Source: Myxococcus xanthus (GTDB lineage Bacteria > Myxococcota > Myxococcia > Myxococcales > Myxococcaceae). Taken from it: a stretch of DNA of 64,000 nt. Below, one piece after another: positions 43,161 through 52,200 of this stretch; positions within the stretch are counted from its first letter, which is position 1, and every line of letters starts with the position of its first letter. The notes beneath the pieces were generated by a model. The model worked only from the letters and a program-made list of their open reading frames with translations, searched no databases and was not told the DNA's origin. The DNA lies in assembly GCF_900106535.1 (NCBI RefSeq), contig NZ_FNOH01000003.1:248001-312000 (forward strand). Reading direction: 5' to 3'. The position numbers and the translations under genes are program-made.

Positions 43161-45644
43161 ATGTCCGATGAGAAGAAGAAGGGCTCCGCTGCGAGCGCTA
43201 TGCCCACCGCGATGGCCCCTCCGGGGCTCATCAACAAGGAAGACATCCCGCAGGTGCTTCCCATCCTCCCCCTGCGCAACAGTGTCTTCTTCCCGGGCGG
43301 GGTGCTTCCGCTGGCCGTCGGCCGCCAGAAGACCATCGCCCTGATCAAGGACGCCGTGCGTGACGACCAGGTCATCGGTGTCGTCACCCAGCGCCGCGCC
43401 GAAGAAGAAGATCCGGGTGCCGCCGACCTCTACACCATGGGGACGGTCGCCCGCATCGTGAAGCTCCTGAAGATGGGCGAGGACAACTACTCGCTCGTGG
43501 TGCAGGGGCTCGCCCGCTTCCGCGTGGTGGAGCTGGTCCAGGAAGCGCCCTACCTCAAGGCCCGCGTGGACGCCGTGGAGGACAAGACCTCTTCGGAGAA
43601 CGTGGAAGTCGAGGCGCTGGGCATCAACCTCAAGAAGCTGGCGCGCGAGGTCATCGAGCTGATGCCCGAGCTGCCCGCCGCCGCCACCGAGCTGGTGGAG
43701 AGCATCACCCACCCCGGCCACCTGGCGGACCTGATCGCCGCCAACGTGGACGTGCCCATCGAGGAGAAGCAGGCCGTCCTGGAGACGGTGGACCTCAAGG
43801 CCCGGATGAAGCTCGTGCTGGAGCTGCTCAACCGGAAGCGGGAGATCCTCAAGCTCTCCAACAAGATCGACTCCGCCGTGAAGGGCGAGATGTCGAAGAC
43901 CCAGCGCGAGTACTACCTGCGCCAGCAGCTCAAGGCCATCAAGGAAGAGCTGGGGGAGATGGGCGAGGAGGAAGAGGAGCTCGACGAGCTGCAGGAGCGC
44001 CTGAAGAAGGCCGGCCTGCCGCCCGACGTGGAGAAGGTCGCCAACAAGGAGCTCAACCGCCTGAAGACCATTCCGGCGGCCTCCAGCGAGTACACCGTCG
44101 CGCGCACCTACCTGGATTGGATCGCCGACCTGCCGTGGGCGAAGATCTCCGAGGACAACCTCGACATCGAGAACGCGCGCCAGCAGCTGGACAAGGATCA
44201 CTTCGGCATCAAGAAGGTGAAGAAGCGCATCCTGGAGTACCTGGCCGTCCGCAAGCTGAAGAACGACATGCGTGGCCCCATCCTGTGCCTCGTCGGTCCG
44301 CCGGGCGTCGGCAAGACGTCGCTGGGCCAGAGCGTGGCCAAGGCCACGGGCCGCAAGTTCGTGCGCCTGTCGCTGGGCGGCGTGCGTGACGAGGCGGAGA
44401 TCCGCGGCCACCGCCGGACCTATGTCGGCGCCCTCCCCGGCCGCTTCATCCAGAGCATGAAGAAGGCCGGCACGAAGAACCCGGTCATGATGCTGGACGA
44501 AATTGACAAGCTCGGCGCCGACTTCCGTGGCGACCCGAGCGCGGCGCTCCTCGAGGTGCTGGATCCGGAGCAGAACAACACGTTCAGCGACCACTACCTC
44601 GACGTGCCCTTCGATTTGTCCAAGGTGATGTTCGTCGCCACGGCGAACCAGCTCGACCCCATCCCCGGTCCGCTGCGTGACCGCATGGAGATCATCGAGC
44701 TGACGGGCTACACCTTCGAGGAGAAGCAGAGCATCGCCCGCATCCACCTGGTGCCCAAGCAGCTCAAGGAGCACGGGCTGAGCCCGGACCACATCGACAT
44801 CACCGACGAGGCGCTGCTCACGCTGACCACCGCGTACACGCGCGAGGCCGGTGTGCGCAACCTGGAGCGCCGCATCGCGGACATCTGCCGCGCGGTGGCG
44901 GTGGAGGTGGCCGGCGGGAAGACGGAGAAGCAGACCATCAACGCCGACCGGGTGAAGGAGATCCTCGGGCCCGAGATGTTCTACTCCGAGGTCGCCGAGC
45001 GCACCGAGGTTCCGGGTGTGGCCACGGGCCTGGCCTGGACGGCGGCGGGTGGCGACCTGCTCTTCATCGAGGCGACGAAGATGGCGGGCAAGGGCGGCAT
45101 GACGCTCACCGGCCAGTTGGGCGACGTGATGAAGGAGAGCGCCACGGCGGCGCTGAGCTACCTGCGCAGCAAGGCCGAGCAGCTCGGCATCAGCCCGAAC
45201 TTCCTGGAGAAGACGGACCTGCACCTGCACTTCCCGGCGGGCTCCATTCCGAAGGACGGGCCTTCCGCGGGCGTCACCATCCTGACGGCGCTCACCAGCC
45301 TCCTGACGGGCATCCGCGTGCGTCACGACACGGCGATGACGGGCGAGGCCACGCTGCGTGGCCTGGTGCTGCCGGTGGGTGGCATCAAGGAGAAGGTGCT
45401 GGCGGCGCACCGAGCGGGCATCAAGCGGGTCATCCTGCCCGAGCGGTGCCGCAAGGACCTGATCGACGTGCCGGACCAGGCGCGCAACGAGCTGGAGTTC
45501 ATCTTCGTCACCCACATGGACGACGTCCTGAAGGCGGCGCTGGAGACGCCTCCCGTCGGCGTGGCGGGAACCCCGGGCGGTGAGCCGGGCAAGGAGGCTC
45601 CGCTGCCGAAGCCGGCCGAGTCCGCCCCTGAGGTCCGCGCCTAG
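43161..45644 (+). CDS. lonD: ATP-dependent Lon protease, LonD/BsgA
   Basis: An 827-residue LonA-type protease. N-terminal substrate domain (LPILPLRNSVFFPGG onward) to about 320; AAA+ domain with Walker A GPPGVGKTS (about 379) and Walker B MMLDEIDK; C-terminal protease domain with the Ser702-Lys745 dyad (KDGPSAG and GGIKEK). Start and length agree with my memory of M. xanthus LonD (BsgA), a protein needed for fruiting-body development and sporulation. ATG 43161 is preferred although the frame stays open upstream. The tail after about 790 is Pro/Ala/Gly-rich. A strong bidirectional-looking terminator follows. Confidence 0.95.
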   Translation: MSDEKKKGSAASAMPTAMAPPGLINKEDIPQVLPILPLRNSVFFPGGVLPLAVGRQKTIALIKDAVRDDQVIGVVTQRRAEEEDPGAADLYTMGTVARIVKLLKMGEDNYSLVVQGLARFRVVELVQEAPYLKARVDAVEDKTSSENVEVEALGINLKKLAREVIELMPELPAAATELVESITHPGHLADLIAANVDVPIEEKQAVLETVDLKARMKLVLELLNRKREILKLSNKIDSAVKGEMSKTQREYYLRQQLKAIKEELGEMGEEEEELDELQERLKKAGLPPDVEKVANKELNRLKTIPAASSEYTVARTYLDWIADLPWAKISEDNLDIENARQQLDKDHFGIKKVKKRILEYLAVRKLKNDMRGPILCLVGPPGVGKTSLGQSVAKATGRKFVRLSLGGVRDEAEIRGHRRTYVGALPGRFIQSMKKAGTKNPVMMLDEIDKLGADFRGDPSAALLEVLDPEQNNTFSDHYLDVPFDLSKVMFVATANQLDPIPGPLRDRMEIIELTGYTFEEKQSIARIHLVPKQLKEHGLSPDHIDITDEALLTLTTAYTREAGVRNLERRIADICRAVAVEVAGGKTEKQTINADRVKEILGPEMFYSEVAERTEVPGVATGLAWTAAGGDLLFIEATKMAGKGGMTLTGQLGDVMKESATAALSYLRSKAEQLGISPNFLEKTDLHLHFPAGSIPKDGPSAGVTILTALTSLLTGIRVRHDTAMTGEATLRGLVLPVGGIKEKVLAAHRAGIKRVILPERCRKDLIDVPDQARNELEFIFVTHMDDVLKAALETPPVGVAGTPGGEPGKEAPLPKPAESAPEVRA

Positions 45645-45674
45645 CGCACGGCCTTCCAGCCAATAGGAAGTGAC

Positions 45675-45709
45675 ACGGGCAGGTTCCCTTCTTCCGGGAA
45701 CCTGCCCGT
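45675..45709 (+). terminator. Rho-independent terminator of lonD
   Basis: ACGGGCAGGTTCCC (45675-45688) and GGGAACCTGCCCGT (45696-45709) form a perfect 14-bp stem with a 7-nt loop, followed by TGTCTTT. It lies between two convergent genes and may serve both. Confidence 0.9.
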
Positions 45710-45732
45710 TGTCTTTGCGGGGCAGGTGGCGC

Positions 45733-46701
45733 TCAGAGCGAGAACAGGAAGTGTCGCGGCTCCGGGACGCGCTTCACCCGCAGGATGTGACTGTGCTCCA
45801 CAGGCAGCCGGGGGATGGCCTCTGGACGGGGAACGTAGAGGATGCCGGGGTCATCCTCTCGGGTGAAGACGTACTGCCCGCGCGAGCCCTTACGCGTGCA
45901 GCCCACATCGAGGATGAGGTGCCGCTCGATGTCCGCCGCATCCGTGGTGTTCCAGTTGAAGCGGGTGAGCTCCTCCACCGTGAGGCCATACATCTCCGCC
46001 ACGCTCTCCAGCGTCTCTCCGTCGATGACCCGGTGCTGGGTGACACGTGCGAGGAAACGCGGCCCGCTGGCCCCCCTCGCCCGCTGACCTCTCTTCGCGG
46101 GCTTTTGCTGGGACCAGGGGCCTCCCGTCCGCACCAGCGCCAACGTGTTGTCCAGGGTGGCCCCTTCGAGGTCGGACAGGACGTGGGCGCCCCCCTTCGG
46201 AACGCCTTTCAGGTCGATGCGGCCCTCTGAATCCGTCCGGGCCTGATGCTCGGACCGGTCGTCGAGTTGGATGCGCAACTGGATGCCGGCAATGGGCACA
46301 TCGGTGGTGTCGTCCACCACCTGAAGCCGTAGCCAGACCGGCTCCTCCACCGGAACAGGCACACCCCCAGGCTGGGGAACGGAGAATGACGGCGAAACGG
46401 CGGCTTCGCGCGGGGGAGCCTGCGCCAGCCGAAGGACACCCGAGTCCAGAAGGAGCGCGGCCTGCCGCACGACTTCGTCCACCGGCAGCGGTGCGCGCAT
46501 CCCGCTGCGGTGTCCATGGATGTAGACCAGTGATTGGAGCGTCCGCTGGTTGGATGAATCCTGCGCGAACTGGCGCAATCTCCGCTCCAGCGCCCAGCCC
46601 CGCGCAGGAGTCACGAGCGTGTACCCGTTGGGCAGCCCCTCATGGAGCGCGAGGACAATGTACTCGCGCAACCCGTCTTTCAGACAAGGATGGAGAAACA
46701 T
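45733..46701 (-). CDS. LysM protein with carboxypeptidase-regulatory-like domain
   Basis: A 322-residue protein without a signal peptide. Residues 1-110 are unassigned (pattern LREYIVLALHEGLPNGYTLVTPARGWALE). About 122-200 is a beta-sandwich like carboxypeptidase-regulatory/CNA-B domains (LRLQVVDDTTDVPIAGIQLRIQ, GRIDLKGVP). About 222-268 is a LysM peptidoglycan-binding domain (HRVIDGETLESVAEMYGLTVEEL). It is the last gene of the leftward cell-wall operon, 23 bp after the transglycosylase gene. Binding glycan strands to position the other enzymes is a reasonable inference. Confidence 0.7.
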   Translation of the reverse strand: MFLHPCLKDGLREYIVLALHEGLPNGYTLVTPARGWALERRLRQFAQDSSNQRTLQSLVYIHGHRSGMRAPLPVDEVVRQAALLLDSGVLRLAQAPPREAAVSPSFSVPQPGGVPVPVEEPVWLRLQVVDDTTDVPIAGIQLRIQLDDRSEHQARTDSEGRIDLKGVPKGGAHVLSDLEGATLDNTLALVRTGGPWSQQKPAKRGQRARGASGPRFLARVTQHRVIDGETLESVAEMYGLTVEELTRFNWNTTDAADIERHLILDVGCTRKGSRGQYVFTREDDPGILYVPRPEAIPRLPVEHSHILRVKRVPEPRHFLFSL

Positions 46702-46724
46702 GCTGTCACCTGAAGGAGACGTCT

Positions 46725-49274
46725 CTATTTGCGGAACTTCTGGCCTTCACGAAGGTGCCGCTCCACCGGAACCAAGATGTCTGCCTTGGTGATGAAGCCC
46801 TTGCCACCGCGGTCCAACCCCTTGTTGGGTTCGTAGCCCCTCGACCCCTTGGCGTAACAGACGAAGGACGCGTCCTTGCCGAGCGCTTCTGGACAGAGGA
46901 TGCACGCGTAGACATCACCCAGATTGTCTAGAGGCAGCTTCGACCGCGCCTTCCACATGCGGAAGTACTTGGCGACGTAGTCGAGCTGTTCGACAGCGCT
47001 CATCCGCACCAGTGCGGACAGCTTGATGTCGAGCGCATCTTTTCCTTCGTTGATGGCCGTGAACTGAATGAGACCGAAAGCCTGATGCCCAGCCCGGTTC
47101 GGTGTATCTGCCCGGAAGGCATTGCCTGTCTCAAAGGCCATGCACGCCATCAAATCATCGGCATTCATCTCCAGTTGCTCGGCGATGATCAGCACCTTCC
47201 TCCGGAATGCCTCCGTCACATTCGGGTGGCTGCCGTAGATGAGCGTTCCTTCGATGCGGCGCGGTGTTCCCTCCAGGTCCAGGTGGATGGCAGGAAGCGC
47301 GCTCGAGTGGTTGGCATTCGCCCGCTCCACCAGGCGCGCTTCAATCCGAAACTGGCCCTTGCGCCGCATCCGCTCGACGAGCGCCGGCTCCCGGAGACGC
47401 GCCACCACCCGTCCACGAGCGTCGCATTGCCCCGCCGCCCCCTTCGCGACCTCATACCGGAAGGGCACGGCACCGAAGACAACGGGCTCCGCGACGTCAG
47501 CGAAGAACTCATACAGGCGGAACTCGATGACATCCCCCTCCTTTCCATTGGGAACGTGGAGGGCCTGACAGCGGACTTCCAGGATGGACGTATCATCCGT
47601 GAGCTGGACGAACTCGGCGCGAAGTCCCTGGAGTTGGGGAACGCCTGGGTACTCCACGAAGAAGGCCGGTGGCGCTGCCACCAATTCGTCCCAGAGCCGT
47701 GCATCCGGTTTTGAGACTCGCCCCTGGATGAAGACCTTCTGGCGGATTCGAGGATCGTCGAATCGAACGAGCGCCTCGTAGTAACGAGGATTCCCATCAA
47801 GGGGCCGCGCATCCAACCGAAGCACCTCGGCCTCCCGAGAGACCGTTGGCTCCACGGGACGCTGGTCGTCGCAGAGCGAAAAGACAGGCGAGGCCTCACG
47901 CCAGTAGTCGAGATCCCCGATGACCTTCACGGTGATGAGCAGGTGGTTGTCGCGAGCCCCCAGCCAGACGTCCCCGAAGCGAGGCATGCGCGAAGGCCGG
48001 ACCGCCAATTCCTTGGAGGCCAGTGCCGTCACCAACTCCTGGCGCACCCGGTCCTGCTTCTGTCGCGAGGGAGCCCTGGCCGACGCTGGGGCCTCCAGCC
48101 ACAGGTCCTCGTCCTCGAACGCGAGGAATTGTGTCTCATCGAAGTCCAGCACCGAGCGGATGGGCACGTATTCATCGGACCCCGTCAACGAGCGCGGAAT
48201 CCGCAACAAGGCGAAGCTCTTCCGGCGCAGCCAGTCCTCAGCGTCGAGGAATTGCCGTAGGAACAGGCCCCTCTCGTTGGCGTTCACCAACACCGGCCGC
48301 GAGACGGGGTCCATCAGGGTGAAGGACAGGGCCTCTCCTCGCGTCTGAGCCTCGTACCGCCAATGGGTCAGCTCCAAGGGGAGCTCGAAATCCGGATCCA
48401 GATGCTCCACCGTCGCGGTGACCGCGTGGTGCTTGAATTCGAACCCGGTCAGCTTCGGCTTCGGGCACACGCATGCCCTTGGCTGATCCCACACCACGTA
48501 GGGCCGCGTCTCCCCCTCGATGTCTCGGAGCACTTCGAGCCGCAGGTCGAAGGCGTACTCGCCCTGAATGGGCTCACGCCATGGCAGTCGGAGACCGTCC
48601 CCACTCCAGGCGCAGCCAACTCTCCAGTCCTTCGCGCCCAAGTCGGAAGCGCCCCATTCCAGCGCGGCATAGCGCTGCGCCTCTGGAGCCATCCTCGGCG
48701 CCACGCCACGCTTCGGCTCCACGGAGTGGTAGATGGAGAGCCGAAGCGTCGCGCCGGTGAAACGTGCATCCATGTCCGGCTTCAAGCGGAACCGCCGGCC
48801 AAACAGGACAGGGACGCTCAGGTCGAGCCCCCTGAGCCCCAAGGGGATGTCGAACTCAAAGGGCTTTTCGAGGCAGCATTCCTGCGCGAAGGGGAAGTCA
48901 GGAATGACGGTCATCTCCGCGTGGCCCCGGCCGAAGAAGCTCGCCTCGTAGATGTCCGCCTCGAACTCCAAGGTGCATGACCTGCCATTGACACGCAGTG
49001 GGACGTTGACCAGCGTGTACTCCCGCGCTGGCATCCCACGCGCGTGCGTCTTGATCAGAACGCTGCAGACCGTGTCAGCCGGCAGGTTCTTGTGCGTTCC
49101 CTCCAGGATGAAGGCAATCCTGTCCTGAGCGGCCCGGTGGCTCTTCAGGGAGAGCTTGAGCTCCGTGGGGGCCACCGCGACGAGATAGAAGACGCCCTCG
49201 GCTCCCGGTTCACGCCGAAGCTCGAAGCGCTCGCCGCCAGCATGTGACTGTGAAGCAACGGCTGTGTCCGCCAT
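46725..49274 (-). CDS. Large protein with C-terminal lysozyme-like transglycosylase domain
   Basis: An 849-residue protein with no signal peptide. The first about 690 residues are mostly beta-type sequence with no family I recognise. The last about 150 form a lysozyme/SLT-like domain: KVLIIAEQLEMNADDLMACMAFETGNAF carries the expected catalytic Glu (FETGN), followed by GHQAFGLIQFT and a C-terminal helix set. Such ends are common in exported peptidoglycan-degrading effectors. Its ATG at 49274 shares one base with the stop of the giant upstream gene (TGATG), so their translation is coupled. Confidence 0.72.
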   Translation of the reverse strand: MADTAVASQSHAGGERFELRREPGAEGVFYLVAVAPTELKLSLKSHRAAQDRIAFILEGTHKNLPADTVCSVLIKTHARGMPAREYTLVNVPLRVNGRSCTLEFEADIYEASFFGRGHAEMTVIPDFPFAQECCLEKPFEFDIPLGLRGLDLSVPVLFGRRFRLKPDMDARFTGATLRLSIYHSVEPKRGVAPRMAPEAQRYAALEWGASDLGAKDWRVGCAWSGDGLRLPWREPIQGEYAFDLRLEVLRDIEGETRPYVVWDQPRACVCPKPKLTGFEFKHHAVTATVEHLDPDFELPLELTHWRYEAQTRGEALSFTLMDPVSRPVLVNANERGLFLRQFLDAEDWLRRKSFALLRIPRSLTGSDEYVPIRSVLDFDETQFLAFEDEDLWLEAPASARAPSRQKQDRVRQELVTALASKELAVRPSRMPRFGDVWLGARDNHLLITVKVIGDLDYWREASPVFSLCDDQRPVEPTVSREAEVLRLDARPLDGNPRYYEALVRFDDPRIRQKVFIQGRVSKPDARLWDELVAAPPAFFVEYPGVPQLQGLRAEFVQLTDDTSILEVRCQALHVPNGKEGDVIEFRLYEFFADVAEPVVFGAVPFRYEVAKGAAGQCDARGRVVARLREPALVERMRRKGQFRIEARLVERANANHSSALPAIHLDLEGTPRRIEGTLIYGSHPNVTEAFRRKVLIIAEQLEMNADDLMACMAFETGNAFRADTPNRAGHQAFGLIQFTAINEGKDALDIKLSALVRMSAVEQLDYVAKYFRMWKARSKLPLDNLGDVYACILCPEALGKDASFVCYAKGSRGYEPNKGLDRGGKGFITKADILVPVERHLREGQKFRK

Positions 49275-52200
49275 CACCCTTCCCCCTTCATGGGCACGGC
49301 TCCCAGGTCGTCTGACCACCACCACAGATTGGGGCGAATCCGCACGTCGTCGTGTACTCGGGGCACGATCCGCTCGGGCAACGAGAGCTTCAGCTCCCGA
49401 GCAAGGTCCGCGTCGTTCTGATGAATCGGGACGACACGGAGCACGTATTCCCTGGCGCCCTCCAAGGCGGCCTCGACGTCATTGAGATCCACGTCCGCAT
49501 GGAGCACCCCTTCCACATCCGTCAGACCTTGCCCTTGGCGTTCCGGTTTGTAGACAACGCTGCCCCTCTTGAGCTTCAGCGGAAGCCCGGGCGGGTCGCC
49601 TGGCAGCGACGGACTCGCGAGTTCCAGTCGGAAGGGTCTGCTCACCGGGACGGCCTCCGTCGTGACGGCGACCTTCAGGCTGAAGGCATCATGGTAGTGA
49701 GACCGAGCTTCGAGCCTCGCGTTGCGCTGCATGGTGCAAGCACGGCCCTTCGCGGGCTGGACGTCGATCCGTTCGTGCCCCAGGAGCACATGCTTGTTCA
49801 CCACCTCGGCGGTCGGGATGAGAATTCGCCCCTGAACCTGCGCATCCTCGAACCCGAAGGTCCGCACCACGCACCCATTCTGGATGACGGACTGACGTGC
49901 GGCGGTTTCATCGAGGGAACTGTGGCCCACCTTGATGATGGGTCGAGCATTCTCCCAGAAGGTCCGATTCCCACCCAGCAACCGCGAGGAAAGCTGAATC
50001 CCCCGGGCGGTGACGAAGACCTTGGGCGCTTCGAGCGAAGGGATGTGAAGGACCTCCGACACCTCGGTGGACCACACCTCCAGCGCCCCCGCTTTGGCGC
50101 CGCTCCGCAGCGCATCGAGCGTCACAGGTTCACACCGGCTCCCCAGCGTATCCGCCGTCACCAGACGCGAGTCCCGCGCGCTTCCCCCGTTCGGGAAGAA
50201 CGCGCCGAACTTCACATGGACCTCATGGGTACCTGGCATGCCCTTCCGCAGCTCCGAGAAAGCAGCGCTGGCGTCGAACCGGATGACAAGTTCACCAGGA
50301 TGACGTCCCTCCGCTGGCGCTGGGACTCGGACGCGAATCGCCCCCTTGGCCGCGTCCTCCAAGGCGGTGAACCAGCCATCCTCTCGAACCTTCTCGGCGG
50401 CATCCTTCAATCGCCGGGCATTCGTGGCCGTGAGCACGATGGACAATCCGTCCTCGGCCAGCGCGGACAACGCCAGCAACTGCCTCTCTGAATACGCGCA
50501 CTGGACACGCTCCACCGCCTCCACGAGCGCCCAGGCCAACGGAGGCTCTGTCTTGGAAGCAGCGGCCTTCAAGAAGGCGCGGTAGGTGAAGTGCCGCGTC
50601 ACATACGTTTCCAGCTTCTTGAGCGCCCCCCTTTGAATGAAGCCGTCAACGACGCGGAGTCCGGAGGCCTCATTGAACGCGGAGTCCTCCCGCCCCTGTA
50701 CGGGGATGGCCACACGGGCCAGATCGAACGCAGGTGCCTCCGGGTGCAGCCCTTCCTGTTTCGTGGCCTTCGCCCATGCGCTCAGAAGCACCCAACCCCG
50801 AAGAAGCTTTGGGCAGTTCTCCCTGAAGGGAATACGCCAGGAGAACGTTCCATCCTTGTGAGACTCGGGAGCGTAACGAGCCGAGGAAACAACCTGGCTC
50901 CCAAGAACCTCCGCCGACTCGCGCCCACCCAGCAACACCGGCGGGAGCACCTCCAATGTCGCGGTTCCCACAAGCCGGGCACCCGGCATGTCGAGCGTGC
51001 AGGCCCCCCAACCCGGCAACTCCACCTGCGCGAAGAAAGCACCCTCGGTGCAACTTCCGCTCGCGAGGAAGCAGCGTGTGCCCTCATGCAGCACATGCAG
51101 CTCCACCTCGTCGTCTCCGCTCCCGCGCACCACGGCCCCCACGTCCAGGAGTTCCCCCACCCGGTATGCGGGATGATCGCTTCGTGCCGGGAGCCACCCC
51201 ACCGCGAGCACGTCCTTCGAGTTGCTCGGGCGCCAGGCCGGCAGCTCCGAGAACCGGACGAGGCCATGCCGGACCATGAGCATCAGGAGCCAGGCGAAGG
51301 TGACTGGGTGCGGGTTGTCGACCAGCCCCTTCGCGGGCAATTGGTCGACGTCAGGCGCCGCTGCGAAAAGCGCCTTCTTGCCACCGTTGTCCCCCACGGG
51401 CCCGAGGAAGGGCACTTCCTCCGGGTGGGCCCAGAATCCGACTGCCTCCGCGTAGCGTCCCAGCAGCCTCTTGGCCTCGTCCGGCTGCTGGATGTCGGCG
51501 ATCTGGCTCCCCATTCGAAGCTGACCGTGAATCTCCAGATGCTTCATCACCTGAACGACGATGCTCTCCGGCAACCACTCGTTCAGATGCCTGAGCACCA
51601 CGTTTCGCCAACGGACGGATGCCAGCCTCTTGAAGTGCTGGAGTTCCTGTTCGAGTGCATCCTGAGCACCGCCGCCCACCTGCAGCAGAAAGCCGGGGCC
51701 GTCGGCCGGCTCCACGAAGATTCGTCGAGCCCCAGCCGGCAAGCGCACGTTGAGACGGCTCTGTTTTCCGTCATAAGCGACGTACCGTTCGCCCAAGGGA
51801 GGCTCGAAGGTCAGCTTGAGCCAGTAGGTCCCTTCAGGGAGCGCGTCCTTGTAGTTGGTGATGACAAGCTCCGCGGGAAACGAAGGCTCGCCGGCATCAC
51901 CAGGCGCATCATCGGACGAGAACGCGAGCGCGCGAGGTGAGCGAAGAATCTCCTTGAGCGCGCCGTGGTGATACGTCTGCTCGAAGCGATCGAGACACTC
52001 CTCTTCGGGGTTCCCCGCAGCGTGAATCGACTTGGGCGCCAGCTTCATCAGCGCGTCGAGTTCTCCCTTCGAAGGGTCGAAGAAATTGTTCTGGTCCGCC
52101 TCCTCGAAGACCTTGAAGAAGTCTCCCAGCCCCAGCGTGTCCTTCGCGAAGTCGAGGAAGGCCTTGAGCTGCCCTGGATCGGATGGCGCCAGGATTTCCC

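Noticed and set aside
43128..45515. 795-codon open frame antisense to lonD
   Set aside because: It lies wholly over a well-recognised Lon protease and its product is low-complexity His/Leu/Arg/Gln sequence.
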